64,000 nt of DNA from Rhodopirellula sp. (GCA_002690925.1 NZGD01000032.1:1-64000); one strand, 5' to 3'. Numbered from the stretch's first letter, positions 9,931 through 21,037 are shown. Numbers and translations are program-made. Notes: a model not told the origin generated them from the letters alone.

Positions 9931-12783
9931 ATGGTGTTTAATCTCGCAGTCTGTTGGTCATTTTTGTCGGGGGCGTTGATCATCCTCTGCACTGCGATGC
10001 ATGTGCATGCCGAGGAGGTTGTCAGGGTCACCGAAGGTATTCTTTACAATCGAGATGTGCGGCCCATACTCGCAGAGCACTGCTTCGCCTGTCATGGGCC
10101 AGATAATGAGAACCGCGAGGCCGACTTGCGCTTGGATCTTCGAAAAGATGTGATATCAACGGGAGTGATTAAACCGGGGCATGCGGCTGAATCAGAATTA
10201 GTAAGGCGGTTGAAGTCGCTGGATCCTGGCGAGGTGATGCCTCCCCCTGAAAGTGGCGTACTGAGTCAGGAAGAGAAAACTGTTCTGGCAGCGTGGATCG
10301 ATCATGGTGCAGAGTATCAGAAGCATTGGGCTTTTGAGCCCGTGGTTAAATCTGCACCACCGCAGGTTGCAGATCATGCATGGTGTGTGAATCCGATTGA
10401 CCGATTTATTCTCAGGCGACTTGACAGTCAGGGGCTTAAGCCGTCGGTAGAAGCAAACCGGACGGTGTTGATCAAGCGTTTGTACATCGACTTAATCGGT
10501 TTATTGCCAACGCCCGATCAGGTAGATGCATTTTTGACTGACGACTCGCCAACTGCCTACGAGTCAGTCGTTGATAAGTTGTTGAGATCAAAGCATTATG
10601 GCGAGCGATGGGGACGTCACTGGTTGGATCAGGCAAGATACGCTGACTCAAATGGCTACACCTTCGACAATGCACGGGTGATGTGGCCGTATCGTAATTG
10701 GGTGATTGATGCGATTAACGACGATATGCCGTTCAACGAGTTTACCATCGAGCAATTAGCTGGTGATTTGCTGCCAGATCCAACAATCGAGCAGCTCATT
10801 GCGACCGGATTTCACAGGAATACCTTGATTAACGAAGAGGGTGGGACTGATGCCGAGCAATTCAGAGTTGAGTCGGTCATCGACAGAACAAACACGACGG
10901 GCACAGTTTGGTTGGCCCTGACCGTAGGCTGCGCTCAGTGCCATCATCACAAATTTGACCCAGTGAGCCAGCATGATTACTACAGTTTACTTGCTTTCTT
11001 TAATAGCACCGTCGACCGGAATAACCGTGGCCCAGAGGTGACTTTTCGGAATCCGCATGCAGAGGAGATTGCGGAGTTGGAACGTCAATTGACCGCGTTG
11101 AAAGTTGGAGAAAACGAGCGTGCTGTGGCAGATGTGGTAACAGCCGAAGAATGGACTGTTCTTAAGCCAGTCAAAGCGGTGGGGGCCTCAAAGACCAGCT
11201 TTGAAACGCTGCAGGATCAGTCGTTGTTGGTAAGCGGTTCGAATCCAATTGAGGAGACTTACGAAGTAATCTATCGTGCAGGAAAAGGAAAAATCGCTGC
11301 TTTTAAGCTCGATGTATTACCGCACGAATCATTACCCAAGGGGGGGCCTGGGCGAGCCAGTAATGGCAATTTTGTCATGGTGGATTTCCAAATCGAAGAT
11401 GCTCATGGTAATGAGTTTCAACTGGAGTCGGTGGCTGTCGCAGACTACTCACAGAGTCGGCATGACGTATCACTTGCTGTTGATAATGATCTGAAAAGTG
11501 GTTGGGCAATCAATACAAATCAGAAGGGTAACGTGGCGCACTGGGCAAAGTTTTTGCTTACCCGGCCGATCGTCATTGAGAAAGCCACAGACTTGATTTT
11601 GCGACTGCGCTTCAATCAGGGTACACATCCCTACAATCTGGGGCGGTTTCGACTGTCGAGCTCACCAAGTCGTCCCGCGGTGGACTTGGTTCCTTTGCTT
11701 CGTAACTCGTTGGAGGCAAAAAAAAGAAAACTGGAGGCGGATGTCGTCAAGGTCATGGTGATGCGCGAGCTAGAAAAACCTCGAGCCACTCATTTGCTAA
11801 CTCGGGGAGACTTCCTGCGTCCCGCCGAATCAGTTCAGCCTGCTGTTCTCGGGAATCTTTATCAATGGCCGAATTCAGGTCAACCGTTGAATCGGCTGGA
11901 TTTGGCCCGCTGGTTGGTTGATCCCGGAAACCCACTGACACCTCGTGTCGTTGTCAATCGAATGTGGGAGAAATTATTTGGTAGTGGATTGGTCGAAACG
12001 GTTGAAGATTTTGGCGTTCAGGGTGCGGTGCCCTCACATCCAGAGCTACTTGATTGGTTGTCAGCAGAGTTTGTTGATCGTGGCTGGTCACGGAAGCAGA
12101 TCCAGCGATTGATTGTTACATCAGCTACTTATAAGCAGTCCTCCGATGCACGCGACGATCTTAAGCTGCAAGATCCATTGAACCGTCTCTTGGGTAGACA
12201 GAATCGATTGCGAGTTGAAGCGGAAATTGTGCGGGACCTTGCGCTGTCTGCGTCTGGCAAGTTGGTGTCGACCATTGGTGGACCGTCCGTCTATCCCCCT
12301 CAGCCTGCAGGCGTTTATGCGTTTACCCAGAAAAAAAAGAATTGGCCAACAAGTCAGGGGCCAGATCGATTTCGCCGCACGATGTATACATTTTTCTATC
12401 GCAGTTCTCCTCACCCAATGTTGACTACTTTTGATGCTCCCCGATTCAATGTTACATGCACCCGGCGAGGACGCTCGAATACTCCTTTGCAGTCTTTGAT
12501 GGTCGCCAATGATCCCGGCTTGTTCGAGTTGGCTGAGGCTCTTGCTGATCGCGTCACTTCTGATAACAGAAGTGAAAAATCGCAGTTGAAATACATGTTT
12601 CGCCTCACGTTATGCCGATTTCCGTCCTCACAAGAGCTTGAGTTTTTAGAGACTTTTTTAAAGGACCAGAGAAGAAAGTTCGGTCGAAGCATGGTCAGAT
12701 CAGAATCGACGGCCGCGCAGTACGCGTGGATTGCAGTTGCACGCGTACTGATGAATCTCGATGAATTCATTACGAGAGAATAA
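9931..12783 (+). CDS. PSCyt1-DUF1549-DUF1553 planctomycete cytochrome-domain protein
   Basis: A 950-residue exported protein of the family that is hugely expanded in planctomycetes. A signal peptide follows the ATG at 9931, which has TCGGAAG just upstream. Next comes a haem c-binding PSCyt1 domain (HCFACHGPD, Cys51-Cys54-His55), a DUF1549 domain (about 125-330, with [20 protein letters not shown]), a middle lectin-like or spacer region, and a DUF1553 domain (about 640-900, with [18 protein letters not shown] and [12 protein letters not shown]). The biochemical role is unknown. Proteins of this group are often linked to sulfated polysaccharide use at the cell surface. The DUF1501 gene begins 1 base after its stop codon, the classic partner arrangement. 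Confidence 0.93.
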   Translation: MVFNLAVCWSFLSGALIILCTAMHVHAEEVVRVTEGILYNRDVRPILAEHCFACHGPDNENREADLRLDLRKDVISTGVIKPGHAAESELVRRLKSLDPGEVMPPPESGVLSQEEKTVLAAWIDHGAEYQKHWAFEPVVKSAPPQVADHAWCVNPIDRFILRRLDSQGLKPSVEANRTVLIKRLYIDLIGLLPTPDQVDAFLTDDSPTAYESVVDKLLRSKHYGERWGRHWLDQARYADSNGYTFDNARVMWPYRNWVIDAINDDMPFNEFTIEQLAGDLLPDPTIEQLIATGFHRNTLINEEGGTDAEQFRVESVIDRTNTTGTVWLALTVGCAQCHHHKFDPVSQHDYYSLLAFFNSTVDRNNRGPEVTFRNPHAEEIAELERQLTALKVGENERAVADVVTAEEWTVLKPVKAVGASKTSFETLQDQSLLVSGSNPIEETYEVIYRAGKGKIAAFKLDVLPHESLPKGGPGRASNGNFVMVDFQIEDAHGNEFQLESVAVADYSQSRHDVSLAVDNDLKSGWAINTNQKGNVAHWAKFLLTRPIVIEKATDLILRLRFNQGTHPYNLGRFRLSSSPSRPAVDLVPLLRNSLEAKKRKLEADVVKVMVMRELEKPRATHLLTRGDFLRPAESVQPAVLGNLYQWPNSGQPLNRLDLARWLVDPGNPLTPRVVVNRMWEKLFGSGLVETVEDFGVQGAVPSHPELLDWLSAEFVDRGWSRKQIQRLIVTSATYKQSSDARDDLKLQDPLNRLLGRQNRLRVEAEIVRDLALSASGKLVSTIGGPSVYPPQPAGVYAFTQKKKNWPTSQGPDRFRRTMYTFFYRSSPHPMLTTFDAPRFNVTCTRRGRSNTPLQSLMVANDPGLFELAEALADRVTSDNRSEKSQLKYMFRLTLCRFPSSQELEFLETFLKDQRRKFGRSMVRSESTAAQYAWIAVARVLMNLDEFITRE

Positions 12784-12784
12784 G

Positions 12785-14212
12785 ATGAACTACAAAGATG
12801 AGTTGTCGAGGATTGCTACGCGACGTCAACTGTTTCGGGATTGTGGCGTTGGATTAGGAGGAATTGCGCTGACGAATCTTCTCGATCGGGACAGTGCCAA
12901 AGCGGCTGGGAATTCTGGTGTTTTGCATCATCCCGCGAAAGCAAAGAATGTGATCGTGCTGTTCATGGCTGGTGGTCCAAGCCAACTGGAGCTGTTTTCG
13001 CACAAGCCAAAGCTCAATCAGTTCCATGGTAAAGAGCCCCCGCAGGAGTTCATCGAGGGAAAACGGTTCTCGTTTCTTGGTAAGGACGCAAAACTGCTGG
13101 GGAGTACGAGGAAGTTCAAGCCTTGTGGCCAAGCGGGCATCGAAATAAGTGAGCTGCTGCCGTTTCATCAAAAGATTGCAGATAAACTCTGTTTCATCCA
13201 CAGCATGAACACGGATGTGTTCAATCATGGGCCCGCAAAAATTTTCATGAATTCCGGCAATTCTCAGCCGGGCCGACCCAGCATGGGTTCGTGGGTGAAC
13301 TACGGGATTGGCAGCGAGTGCCAAAATCTACCCGGCTTTGTTGTGCTACAGTCAGGACCGCGTGGACCACGGGCGGGGGCCGCACTTTGGTCAAGTGGCT
13401 TCTTGCCTTCCAAGTATCAAGGAGTTCCTTTTCGAAGTTCGGGTGATCCAATCGTCAACCTGACAAGTCCGACCGGTTTTCGTGGTGAACTGAGTAGGGA
13501 TTTTCATGGTGCAGTTGCTGAATTGAATCGAAAGCGACTGCGGGCAACAGGGGATAGTGAAATAGAAACCCGGATCGCGGCATATGAGATGGCATACAGA
13601 ATGCAATCTAGCGCACCCGAATTGATGGATATCGGTGATGAGACTCAGCAAACCCTGGATAGTTATGGCGCCAGAATTGGTGGTGCCTCCTACGCGAATA
13701 ACTGTCTCTTGGCTCGACGATTGGTGGAACGTGGTGTCCGATTTGTACAGCTCTACCACACAGATTGGGATCACCATGGCGGGCCTGGGCAGACGCTAGG
13801 CAAAGATCTGGAAAAGTGTTGTAGCCAGGTTGATCGGGCGTCTGCTGCCCTGATTCAGGATTTGGAAGAACGTGGACTGTTAGACGAAACACTCGTGGTT
13901 TGGACCGGAGAATTTGGTCGCACACCCATGGGTGAGACACGCAACAAAAAAGTAGGCGGTCGAGATCATTTTATTGACGCCTACACCTTATGGATGGCAG
14001 GTGGAGGAGTGAAGCCTGGGCTCAATTATGGGGCCACAGATGAACTGGGACTCTCAGTCACTGAAAATCCTGTTCACGTGAGAGATTTGCACGCCACTAT
14101 CCTGCACTGCTTGGGCATTGATCATGAAAAATTCAGTGTCAAATTCCAAGGTTTAAAGATGCGTCTCACGGGCGTTGAAGAAGCGAGGGTGATTCGTGAT
14201 ATCCTGACCTAA
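12785..14212 (+). CDS. DUF1501 (sulfatase-like) exported protein
   Basis: A 475-residue DUF1501 protein, a family with an alkaline-phosphatase/sulfatase-like fold. The start is ATG at 12785, directly after the upstream stop. GAGAGAATAAG serves as ribosome binding site, so the pair is translationally coupled. The N-terminus reads ATRRQLFRDCGVGLGGIAL, a Tat-type leader with a twin Arg. Family landmarks are FMAGGPSQLELFSHKP, NHGPAKIFMNSG, GGPGQTLGKDLEKC and WTGEFGRTP. It is always found with DUF1549/DUF1553 proteins in planctomycetes, and function is inferred only from that link. Confidence 0.93.
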   Translation: MNYKDELSRIATRRQLFRDCGVGLGGIALTNLLDRDSAKAAGNSGVLHHPAKAKNVIVLFMAGGPSQLELFSHKPKLNQFHGKEPPQEFIEGKRFSFLGKDAKLLGSTRKFKPCGQAGIEISELLPFHQKIADKLCFIHSMNTDVFNHGPAKIFMNSGNSQPGRPSMGSWVNYGIGSECQNLPGFVVLQSGPRGPRAGAALWSSGFLPSKYQGVPFRSSGDPIVNLTSPTGFRGELSRDFHGAVAELNRKRLRATGDSEIETRIAAYEMAYRMQSSAPELMDIGDETQQTLDSYGARIGGASYANNCLLARRLVERGVRFVQLYHTDWDHHGGPGQTLGKDLEKCCSQVDRASAALIQDLEERGLLDETLVVWTGEFGRTPMGETRNKKVGGRDHFIDAYTLWMAGGGVKPGLNYGATDELGLSVTENPVHVRDLHATILHCLGIDHEKFSVKFQGLKMRLTGVEEARVIRDILT

Positions 14213-14327
14213 TCAATCTCTTGTGCAGATGATTGCAGGTGACTTGAAAAAGCAGCGTAGGCTGAAAAGCACGGAGGCACCCGGCTAGGACCAGCGCGAG
14301 TGCTCGCCATGCTGAGAAAGTGACGTC

Positions 14328-15011
14328 TTAAAAATCGATGGATTCGCCTACCGCAAGGACGACTGGTTCGGCGTCAGTTTCATTTCGAATCCGGTCTGCC
14401 CAATGGTTTGCATCCTGCGCAATGGGTGGCCAAGTCCCGTAATGTGCTGGCAGGACCTTTTTAGCCTGGATGAGCCTGGTTGCTGTGATGCTGTCTTCAA
14501 TCCCCATCGTGAACAGATCGCCGATCGGTAGTACAGCAATATCGACGTTATCTGCATAAAGTTTCATATCGCTGAACAGTGCCGTATCGCAGGCAAAGTA
14601 GATGCGTGTCCCGTCGATCGTGACGACGAAGCCAGCAGGTTCACCACCGTAGGAACCATCGGGAAGTTGGCTGCTATGCAATGCGGGTGTCATCTTCACA
14701 GAAACCCATGAAAGTTCGAGTTGACCTCCGATATTCATTCCCACGGTTGACTGCACACTTTGTGTGTTGGCAAACCATTCAGCGATTTCATGGATGGCGA
14801 TAATGGTCGCGTTGTTCTCATTGGCAATTGATGCGGCATCTGCAACGTGATCAAAATGTCCATGGGAAATTAGAATGTGATCAATATCCTTGAGTTGGTC
14901 TGCAGATGTCAACGCGGTGGGGTTATCAGTCAGAAAGGGATCGATCAGTAGTCGGTGGTTGTTTTTCTCGATCATCCAGCCGCCGTGGCTAAGCCAAGTC
15001 AGTTTCGTCAT
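14328..15011 (-). CDS. UPF0173 metallo-beta-lactamase-fold hydrolase
   Basis: A 227-residue cytoplasmic metal-dependent hydrolase of the UlaG-like UPF0173 group. The metal-binding signature is HGHFDH (His50, His52, Asp54, His55), with later ligands in ACDTALF and the conserved LPAHYGTWP near the end. The start ATG at 15011 gives MTKLTWLSHGGW, the typical N-terminus. The substrate is not known. It is read in the same direction as trpB, about 130 bp downstream of it, and may share its transcript. Confidence 0.9.
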   Translation of the reverse strand: MTKLTWLSHGGWMIEKNNHRLLIDPFLTDNPTALTSADQLKDIDHILISHGHFDHVADAASIANENNATIIAIHEIAEWFANTQSVQSTVGMNIGGQLELSWVSVKMTPALHSSQLPDGSYGGEPAGFVVTIDGTRIYFACDTALFSDMKLYADNVDIAVLPIGDLFTMGIEDSITATRLIQAKKVLPAHYGTWPPIAQDANHWADRIRNETDAEPVVLAVGESIDF

Positions 15012-15141
15012 GTGCTTGTTGTCTTTTTAGGGTGATGAAACTTAGCTACCATTTTTTTCGGGTCGATCAATACACTCACGTGAAGAAAAGTAAGCAGCCG
15101 ATTTGTCTATGGGCACATTGCAGCGATTGGAGAACGCGGGC

Positions 15142-16365
15142 TTACCAGTTTTCGCCACGCAATCTTGCGATCTCCATCGCATCCTTGTCGCCGCGTCCCG
15201 AAAGGCATACCACCAAATGTGAGTCGCTTGGCATATCTTTCGCGAGATGCATCGCTTTGGCTATCGCATGGCTTGTTTCCAGTGCTGCGATGATACCTTC
15301 CGTTCGCGCCAGCTTGTCAAACGCATCCATGGCGGCTTCATCGCTGCAGTCCGAATACTGCACGCGTCCGGTGTCTTTCCAGTAACTGTGTTCCGGCCCA
15401 ACCCCCGGATAGTCCAGCCCGGCACTCATGGAATGCACGTCACATGTCTGTCCATCATCGTCTTGCATCACGTAGCTGTAGCTTCCATGCAGGACACCAG
15501 GGTTCCCAAATGAGAGTGGCGAAGCGTGCTGGCCTGGAGCAGAACCCCGCCCGCCTGCTTCGACACCAACCAGATTGACTGTCTCGTCTTCGACAAATGG
15601 ATAGAACATGCCGGCTGCATTGCTACCCCCGCCGACGCAGGCGACGACACAATCTGGCAATCTGCCAAATGAATCCCGACATTGCTCACGAGTTTCTTGT
15701 CCGATGACTGATTGGAAATCCCGAACCATCATTGGGAATGGATGGGGACCGATTGCGCTTCCGATGATGTAATGGGTGTTCTCGACAGATGACATCCAGT
15801 CACGCATCGCTTCATTCACAGCATCACGGAGTGTTTTTGATCCACTTTCGACAGGGCAAATTTCGGCACCCATCAATTTCATACTGAACACATTCGGCTT
15901 CTGCCGTCGGATGTCCTCGCTACCCATGTAAACGGTGCAAGGTAGCCCGAAATGGGCACAAGCCGTTGCACTGGCAACTCCGTGCTGACCTGCTCCTGTC
16001 TCGGCGATTACGCGTGTTTTACCCATCCTGAGCGTGAGCAAAGCTTGCCCTACCGTGTTGTTGATCTTGTGTGCCCCAGTGTGGTTCAAATCTTCGCGTT
16101 TGAGCCAAATTTGTGCGCCGCCCACTGCGTTTGTGAGTCTTCGTGCAAAGTAAAGCGGACTGGGGCGTCCAACGAATGTCTTGAGAAGAACCCTCAGTTC
16201 ACGCTGGAATTCAGGATCCAATTTCGCTTTTTCATATTCCTCTGAAAGCTGATCCAGTGCTTGTGTGAGCGTCTCGGGCACAAATCGGCCACCGAAATCG
16301 CCGAAACGACCGCGTATGTCTGGAACAGAAGCGGTGGCACTCGACGTGTTGGGTACGGTACTCAT
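15142..16365 (-). CDS. trpB: Tryptophan synthase beta chain
   Basis: TrpB condenses indole with L-serine to give L-tryptophan, using pyridoxal phosphate. The PLP lysine lies in HTGAHKINN (Lys100), and the glycine-rich phosphate-binding loop is [10 protein letters not shown]. The sequence matches the family end to end, with [12 protein letters not shown] at the N-terminus and CLSGRGDKD near the C-terminus. ATG at 16365 is preferred (407 residues), although a TTG eight codons upstream is also in frame. trpA and other tryptophan genes are not in the window, so the gene is separated from its usual partner. Divergent from the DUF429 gene. Confidence 0.97.
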   Translation of the reverse strand: MSTVPNTSSATASVPDIRGRFGDFGGRFVPETLTQALDQLSEEYEKAKLDPEFQRELRVLLKTFVGRPSPLYFARRLTNAVGGAQIWLKREDLNHTGAHKINNTVGQALLTLRMGKTRVIAETGAGQHGVASATACAHFGLPCTVYMGSEDIRRQKPNVFSMKLMGAEICPVESGSKTLRDAVNEAMRDWMSSVENTHYIIGSAIGPHPFPMMVRDFQSVIGQETREQCRDSFGRLPDCVVACVGGGSNAAGMFYPFVEDETVNLVGVEAGGRGSAPGQHASPLSFGNPGVLHGSYSYVMQDDDGQTCDVHSMSAGLDYPGVGPEHSYWKDTGRVQYSDCSDEAAMDAFDKLARTEGIIAALETSHAIAKAMHLAKDMPSDSHLVVCLSGRGDKDAMEIARLRGENW

Positions 16366-16510
16366 AGAAACAATTCTCTGGCTGGACAACTTGAAGGGCC
16401 GTCAGCAGACCCGCCCATAAGCCTTAAAGACCGCAGAACACGTGCCGACATCACCGACCCCGATTCTCACTTTAGTTGACGATGACGTCAACGCGACCGC
16501 TGGCAAGCCC

Positions 16511-17476
16511 ATGAAAACTCCGAGATTGCGACGCGTCTGTGGTGTAGATTTTAGTGGTGCAAGTAAATCCGGGAAAACTGCCTGGTTGGCGGAGTTTGAG
16601 GCGGATTGGTCTTCGGGGGCTCTGCAGCTCGTCCAGTTGGCGTCGCTCGGAAAATTAGCAGGCTCAGATGACCGAACTGCCGTTTGCCGCTTTTTAGGTG
16701 AGCAAATATCCAGCAGTCAGGCTACTCTCTGGGCAATGGATTTTCCCTTTGGACTTCCCGTTGAATTGGGAGGCGAGGACTGGAACACACAGCTGGGAAT
16801 GGTTGAAAATTTTGAACCAGAGGATGCAAGTGGGAACCCCGCTGCGATGTTCGGTAGGCAACTTTCCACGATAGCGCGTCAGGTCGTCTCCAGTGGTCGA
16901 ATCCGCCGAAAAACAGATATTGAAACATCCACTCCATTCGATAGTTACCATTATCGCATCATCTACCAAACCTTTCATGGCATGCGAGATGTTCTGTTAC
17001 CCATTTCAAAACGGGCTGAGACTGCTGTGTTGCCGTTCCAATATCACCGCATGCCATCGGCGAGGCGGATCGTGGTCGAGGCCTGTCCATCCAGTTTTTT
17101 AAAGCGTTGGAAGCTGCCGCACACGCGGTACAAGCAATCCGGGGGTAAGCCTCCGACACACGTGCACCGATCAAACCGATTGGAAATATTGCGAGGTATC
17201 GATTCTCTGCCAAAGGTATTCCCTGCCAAAGGCACATCTTGTAATCAAGACTCGTCGATTGAAACTGATTTTTCGAGTAAGGATCCAACAAAGGAAGTCC
17301 CTTGTAAGATTGGCATGTCTTCTCATCGCAGACGGATGATCATGCAGGATTCTGGTGGAGATGCGCTCGATGCAGTGCTTGCCGGTTTGGGGGGGTGGCG
17401 TTCATTTCATGGCACGAATCATGCAGATGTAATGCGTGATTCCCGTTATTGTTTTGAAGGTCGCGTTTATTCGTAA
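16511..17476 (+). CDS. DUF429 family protein (predicted RNase H-like nuclease)
   Basis: A 321-residue protein starting with MKTPRLRRVCGVDFSGA. The CGVDFSGA strand and the MDFPFGLP motif are those of DUF429, a family predicted to have an RNase H-like fold and nuclease activity but with little experimental support. The GGDALDAVLAGLGGW segment near the C-terminus is also typical. The frame is open from a GTG at 16442, which would add 23 residues. The ATG at 16511 is nearer the conserved domain but has no strong Shine-Dalgarno, so the start is uncertain. It does not form an obvious operon. Confidence 0.7.
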   Translation: MKTPRLRRVCGVDFSGASKSGKTAWLAEFEADWSSGALQLVQLASLGKLAGSDDRTAVCRFLGEQISSSQATLWAMDFPFGLPVELGGEDWNTQLGMVENFEPEDASGNPAAMFGRQLSTIARQVVSSGRIRRKTDIETSTPFDSYHYRIIYQTFHGMRDVLLPISKRAETAVLPFQYHRMPSARRIVVEACPSSFLKRWKLPHTRYKQSGGKPPTHVHRSNRLEILRGIDSLPKVFPAKGTSCNQDSSIETDFSSKDPTKEVPCKIGMSSHRRRMIMQDSGGDALDAVLAGLGGWRSFHGTNHADVMRDSRYCFEGRVYS

Positions 17477-17585
17477 GCCCTTCGAGTCCCAGAGATGGTT
17501 TCGTTCTTATTTCAAATTATCATTTCGGTAAACAAACAACACCTTTGTTTGTAGCTCATTGAATTTTCTTTTGTTGGATTATACC

Positions 17586-18449
17586 TTGCCTGAATTGCCA
17601 GAAGTCGAAACCATGCGTTGTGGGGTATTGCCGGTAGTGGGCAGTCGTATCACAAACGCTCAGCGGCCCGAGTGTCGTCTTAGACCAATTTTGTTTGAGC
17701 CAGACATTCGTACTTTTGACCAGAGGGTGCGAGGCCAAGAGATCGTGGATGTGGGACGACGTGGTAAGCGAGTGATGATTCACCTTGGTAACGAAGATGT
17801 CATCGTAATCGAGCCTAGAATGACTGGCTTAGTATTGTTAGCTGATCCTCCTGGTCTCGAGCATCTGAGGTTGCGTTTGACTTTGACTGGTGGTCCGAGC
17901 AAGCAATTACTGTTTTGGGATCGACGCGGTCTTGGGACTGTACGGCTGCTAGCGGCTGATGAACTAAAACTCAAAGTTGATAGCAAATTGGGACCCGATG
18001 CTTTAAGCGTTACCCACCATGAATTGAAGAACAAGTTGAAAACGAGCCGACGTGCGATTAAGGTCGCGCTTCTTGATCAGGCTGTGGTTGCAGGAATCGG
18101 AAACCTCTATGCTGCGGAAATTCTATTTCTTTCGGGAATTGATCCAAGAACCCGTTGTGATGGACTGACGGGGCCACAGTGGAAACGCATACAACAGGCA
18201 ACCCATACCGTTTTGCAGGAAGCGATTCAGCATGAGGGGAGCACCCTCAGCGACGGGACTTACCGCAATGCACTCAATGGCGAAGGCGGTTACCAGAATT
18301 ATCACCGCGTTTACGACCGAGTTGATGCGTCGTGTATCCGCTGCAAAAAAGGCCGGGTAAGGCGGATCGTACAGGCCCAGAGGAGTACGTTCTTTTGTCC
18401 TAAGTGCCAGCAGCGGAGAGGTTTACATCACACCGTTCGAGCAAATTGA
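17586..18449 (+). CDS. mutM: Formamidopyrimidine-DNA glycosylase
   Basis: MutM/Fpg removes 8-oxoguanine and ring-opened purines and cleaves the strand by beta/delta elimination. The N-terminal proline is the nucleophile, so translation must start on the codon before PELPEVET. That codon is the TTG at 17586, although the frame is open from 17559 (287 residues). Other landmarks are GRRGKRVMIHL with the conserved Lys, EPRMTGL, VVAGIGNLYAAEILF of the helix-two-turn-helix, and a C-terminal zinc finger CIRC...CPKC with Arg in RSTFFCP. All catalytic features are present. The gene ends about 120 bp before the toroid-protein gene. Confidence 0.95.
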   Translation: MPELPEVETMRCGVLPVVGSRITNAQRPECRLRPILFEPDIRTFDQRVRGQEIVDVGRRGKRVMIHLGNEDVIVIEPRMTGLVLLADPPGLEHLRLRLTLTGGPSKQLLFWDRRGLGTVRLLAADELKLKVDSKLGPDALSVTHHELKNKLKTSRRAIKVALLDQAVVAGIGNLYAAEILFLSGIDPRTRCDGLTGPQWKRIQQATHTVLQEAIQHEGSTLSDGTYRNALNGEGGYQNYHRVYDRVDASCIRCKKGRVRRIVQAQRSTFFCPKCQQRRGLHHTVRAN

Positions 18450-18573
18450 AGTCCCATTACGTTGACACCTCGTAGTACAATAGAGTGGTGAGCAGAGTGG
18501 ATTGGTGGTGAATTCGCTCATCGCGGGGGAAAACGCCCCAACATTGATTTGCGGGACGAATGAGAACAGCATC

Positions 18574-19608
18574 ATGAAAAATAGTCAAACACGCCGAGAT
18601 TGGCTTCGCAATGCTGCGATCTTAACGGCAACGAGTGGGCTTGCAGGCTCGGCAGGTGCCGCGGATTCCAAAGTCGCGTGGGATGATTCCATTGAAAAAG
18701 GTCTTCGGTGGCTCAGTCGGACCCAGTCCTCACGCGGTAAGTGGAACACTAATGAGTATCCGACTGCGATGGCATCGCTTGCCGCGACTGCCCTGATCGC
18801 AAGCGGCAGTACGACCACCCAAGGACCCTACGCGAAGCAAATTGCACGAGCAACGGATTACCTCATCAGTAAGAGTCGTGACAATGGGTTGATTGGTGAT
18901 CCGAAGACGGATTCTCGTTACACATATGGGCACGGATTCGCCATGTTGTTGATGTCTCAAGTGCTGGGCGAGGAGGGATTGATTGATCGAAGAGAAGAAT
19001 TGGTCGACGTGTTAACACGTGCAGTGCAGTTCAGCGGTAACGCACAAACCCAAGCTGGCGGTTGGGGTTATGTTTCCGCTGCAGCTGGCAACAACTTCGA
19101 TGAGGGATCAACAACAATCACACAGGTGCAGGGACTGCGTGGATGTCGTAACGCAGGTATCCCGGTTAGTGGGAAAGTGATCGATAATGCAAAAGAATAT
19201 ATTTACGGCTGCAAAAATCCTGATGGCGGAATCAGTTACAGCAGTAAGCAGAGAGGTACGAGTCGGCCTGCGATTACGGCTGCCGCTCTCGCTGCTCTTT
19301 ACAATGCAGGTGACTACGATGGCGAGCACGTCCCGGAAATGTTGGAATACGCGAAGAAATCACTGCATAGTTTGGGGGGCGCATCGTTTGGACATTGGCA
19401 CTATACCTATCTCTACTACAGTCAGGTCGTCTATCGCCAAGGTGATGACCTTTGGAAACCTTTCAGAGATCGACTTTATGACAAAATTGTCGGTCAACAG
19501 CGGCCTGATGGCTTCTGGGAGGGACAAGTAAATCCAGTCTATGTGACGGCGTGTAATTTGATCATGCTGCAGTTAGACAAAGGCTATCTGCCTATCTATC
19601 AACGCTAG
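18574..19608 (+). CDS. Exported terpene-cyclase-like toroid protein with Tat-like leader
   Basis: A 344-residue protein started at the ATG at 18574. The frame extends to 18502 but the leader fits the later Met: NSQTRRDWLRNAAILTATSG is a twin-arginine signal, followed by an AxA cleavage site near GAADSK. The mature part is an alpha/alpha toroid with squalene-cyclase/prenyltransferase-type repeats (RGKWNTNEYPTA, TQAGGWGYVSA, NPDGGISYSS, RPDGFWEGQ). It has no DxDD motif and, unlike the protein at 5162-6241, no haem motif. Function unknown; export to the periplasm in folded form is inferred. It converges on the PQQ propeller gene. Confidence 0.78.
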   Translation: MKNSQTRRDWLRNAAILTATSGLAGSAGAADSKVAWDDSIEKGLRWLSRTQSSRGKWNTNEYPTAMASLAATALIASGSTTTQGPYAKQIARATDYLISKSRDNGLIGDPKTDSRYTYGHGFAMLLMSQVLGEEGLIDRREELVDVLTRAVQFSGNAQTQAGGWGYVSAAAGNNFDEGSTTITQVQGLRGCRNAGIPVSGKVIDNAKEYIYGCKNPDGGISYSSKQRGTSRPAITAAALAALYNAGDYDGEHVPEMLEYAKKSLHSLGGASFGHWHYTYLYYSQVVYRQGDDLWKPFRDRLYDKIVGQQRPDGFWEGQVNPVYVTACNLIMLQLDKGYLPIYQR

Positions 19609-19744
19609 CGACAAGTCCGCGAAGCTGCGTTTGGTGTTGTCGTTCCTGATCCCGTTTCGTTGACGGCAGCAACTCGGTTCTAGGGATAAACATCGGAACG
19701 TTTAGCTTCGGTTGCTGCGATGCGTTTGGTTTGTGAGTGGTAGA

Positions 19745-21037
19745 CTACCGGGCAAGGTCATAGGCAAAAATCAAGTCTTGATCACGAATGATCAATGTCT
19801 GATTGGCCACGATGGGGTGAGCCCATATAGCCCCTTTCTCACGTGGTAACTCAGTTTGCTTGGGTAGCCTGAGCATTCCTTTCTGTTGCCAACCAGCCCG
19901 GCTTGGCTCGACTAGAAAGACCGTCCCATCCTTGTCGTTGTAGCAATAGAGTCGCTTATCGGCGTAGCAGATTGATCCACTCTTATTGGGACGGATTTTT
20001 TCTTCCCAAAGCGTTGCGCCACTTTCAAGATCCTGAGCCATCCAAACACCTCCGTTGGCTTTGCTGAAGCCAAAGACTGTCCCGTTGACTAACACCACAC
20101 CACCATGGTGATTCTCCAGTGTTTTTCCAGTCAAATGGTAGGCAGGTTCAGCAGCCACCCTGCCCTGCCCCTCCCCAGTAAGATTTATTAACGTGTTGCC
20201 AGCACGGTAAGCGCTGGTGTGGTAGATCTGATGCAGATGAAGAATCGGAGTTGGGATGACAGCAGTGGGATTACCAGTTGCAGCATCCGAAAACAGCAAT
20301 TCACCACTTTCGGTATCGAAAGCCACAAGCCCTTCTTTGCTGGCCGAGATGTAGAAGTTGGTTTCACCCACATTGCCCTTCATCACAGAAACGTATTGGG
20401 CGCCCTCGTTATACCCCCGGCTTTGCCAGACCGCCTTGCCATTCAAACGATTCACAGCCAGCAAGAATTTCTCTCTTCCAGGCGTCACAACAACACGGTT
20501 GCCATCAACTAGGGGCGAGTCGCTGTAGCCCCAGGTTGGAATCTTTCCATTGTGATCTTGAACGATGTCGGTCGTCCATTGGATCTTGCCGTTTTCTTTA
20601 TCGAGGGATGCCAAAATGCCGATGTCGCTGAGTACAAAAACCTGATCTTGGTCTACGGTGGGTGTACTTCTTGGTCCGCCTCCCCAGCCTTGATTATAGT
20701 CTTCGTGGGTTCCTGATCTGCTAAATTCGGTTCGCCAATTCACTGAGCCATCATGTAGATCGAGGCATAAAGCAAAGCAATTGCTGTCGTTGGAACCGAG
20801 GGTGTAGATGCAGTCATCGACAATGGCAATTGTTGAATACCCAATCCCAGCATCAGTGAACGTCCACCTGATCGTTGGACCTTCTTCGGGCCAAGTTTGT
20901 AGTAGATGTTTTGCCGGGGAATGACCATTGCGATTTGGGCCTCGCCACTGTGGCCAATCTGCGTCACCAGCAAACGCATTTGGCAGGCTGGACGAGCCGT
21001 ATAGTGAGAGCAGCAACACGAGCAAGAAGGGTTTCAT
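19745..21037 (-). CDS. Exported PQQ-like beta-propeller protein
   Basis: A 430-residue protein with signal peptide MKPFLLVLLLSLYGSSS and the WPQWRGPNRNG motif typical of planctomycete PQQ-like propellers. Several blade repeats are visible (SLDKENGKIQWTTD, VNRLNGKAVWQSR, AFDTESGELLFSD, AQDLESGATLWEEK). The family resembles quinoprotein dehydrogenases and BamB, but the residues that hold PQQ cannot be checked here. A scaffold or BamB-like function is an alternative. It lies about 110 bp downstream of the ABC exporter gene on the same strand. Confidence 0.85.
   Translation of the reverse strand: MKPFLLVLLLSLYGSSSLPNAFAGDADWPQWRGPNRNGHSPAKHLLQTWPEEGPTIRWTFTDAGIGYSTIAIVDDCIYTLGSNDSNCFALCLDLHDGSVNWRTEFSRSGTHEDYNQGWGGGPRSTPTVDQDQVFVLSDIGILASLDKENGKIQWTTDIVQDHNGKIPTWGYSDSPLVDGNRVVVTPGREKFLLAVNRLNGKAVWQSRGYNEGAQYVSVMKGNVGETNFYISASKEGLVAFDTESGELLFSDAATGNPTAVIPTPILHLHQIYHTSAYRAGNTLINLTGEGQGRVAAEPAYHLTGKTLENHHGGVVLVNGTVFGFSKANGGVWMAQDLESGATLWEEKIRPNKSGSICYADKRLYCYNDKDGTVFLVEPSRAGWQQKGMLRLPKQTELPREKGAIWAHPIVANQTLIIRDQDLIFAYDLAR

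Noticed and set aside
17531-17560. Hairpin CAAACAA/TTGTTTG before mutM as terminator
   Set aside because: The stem is AT-rich and no T-run follows.
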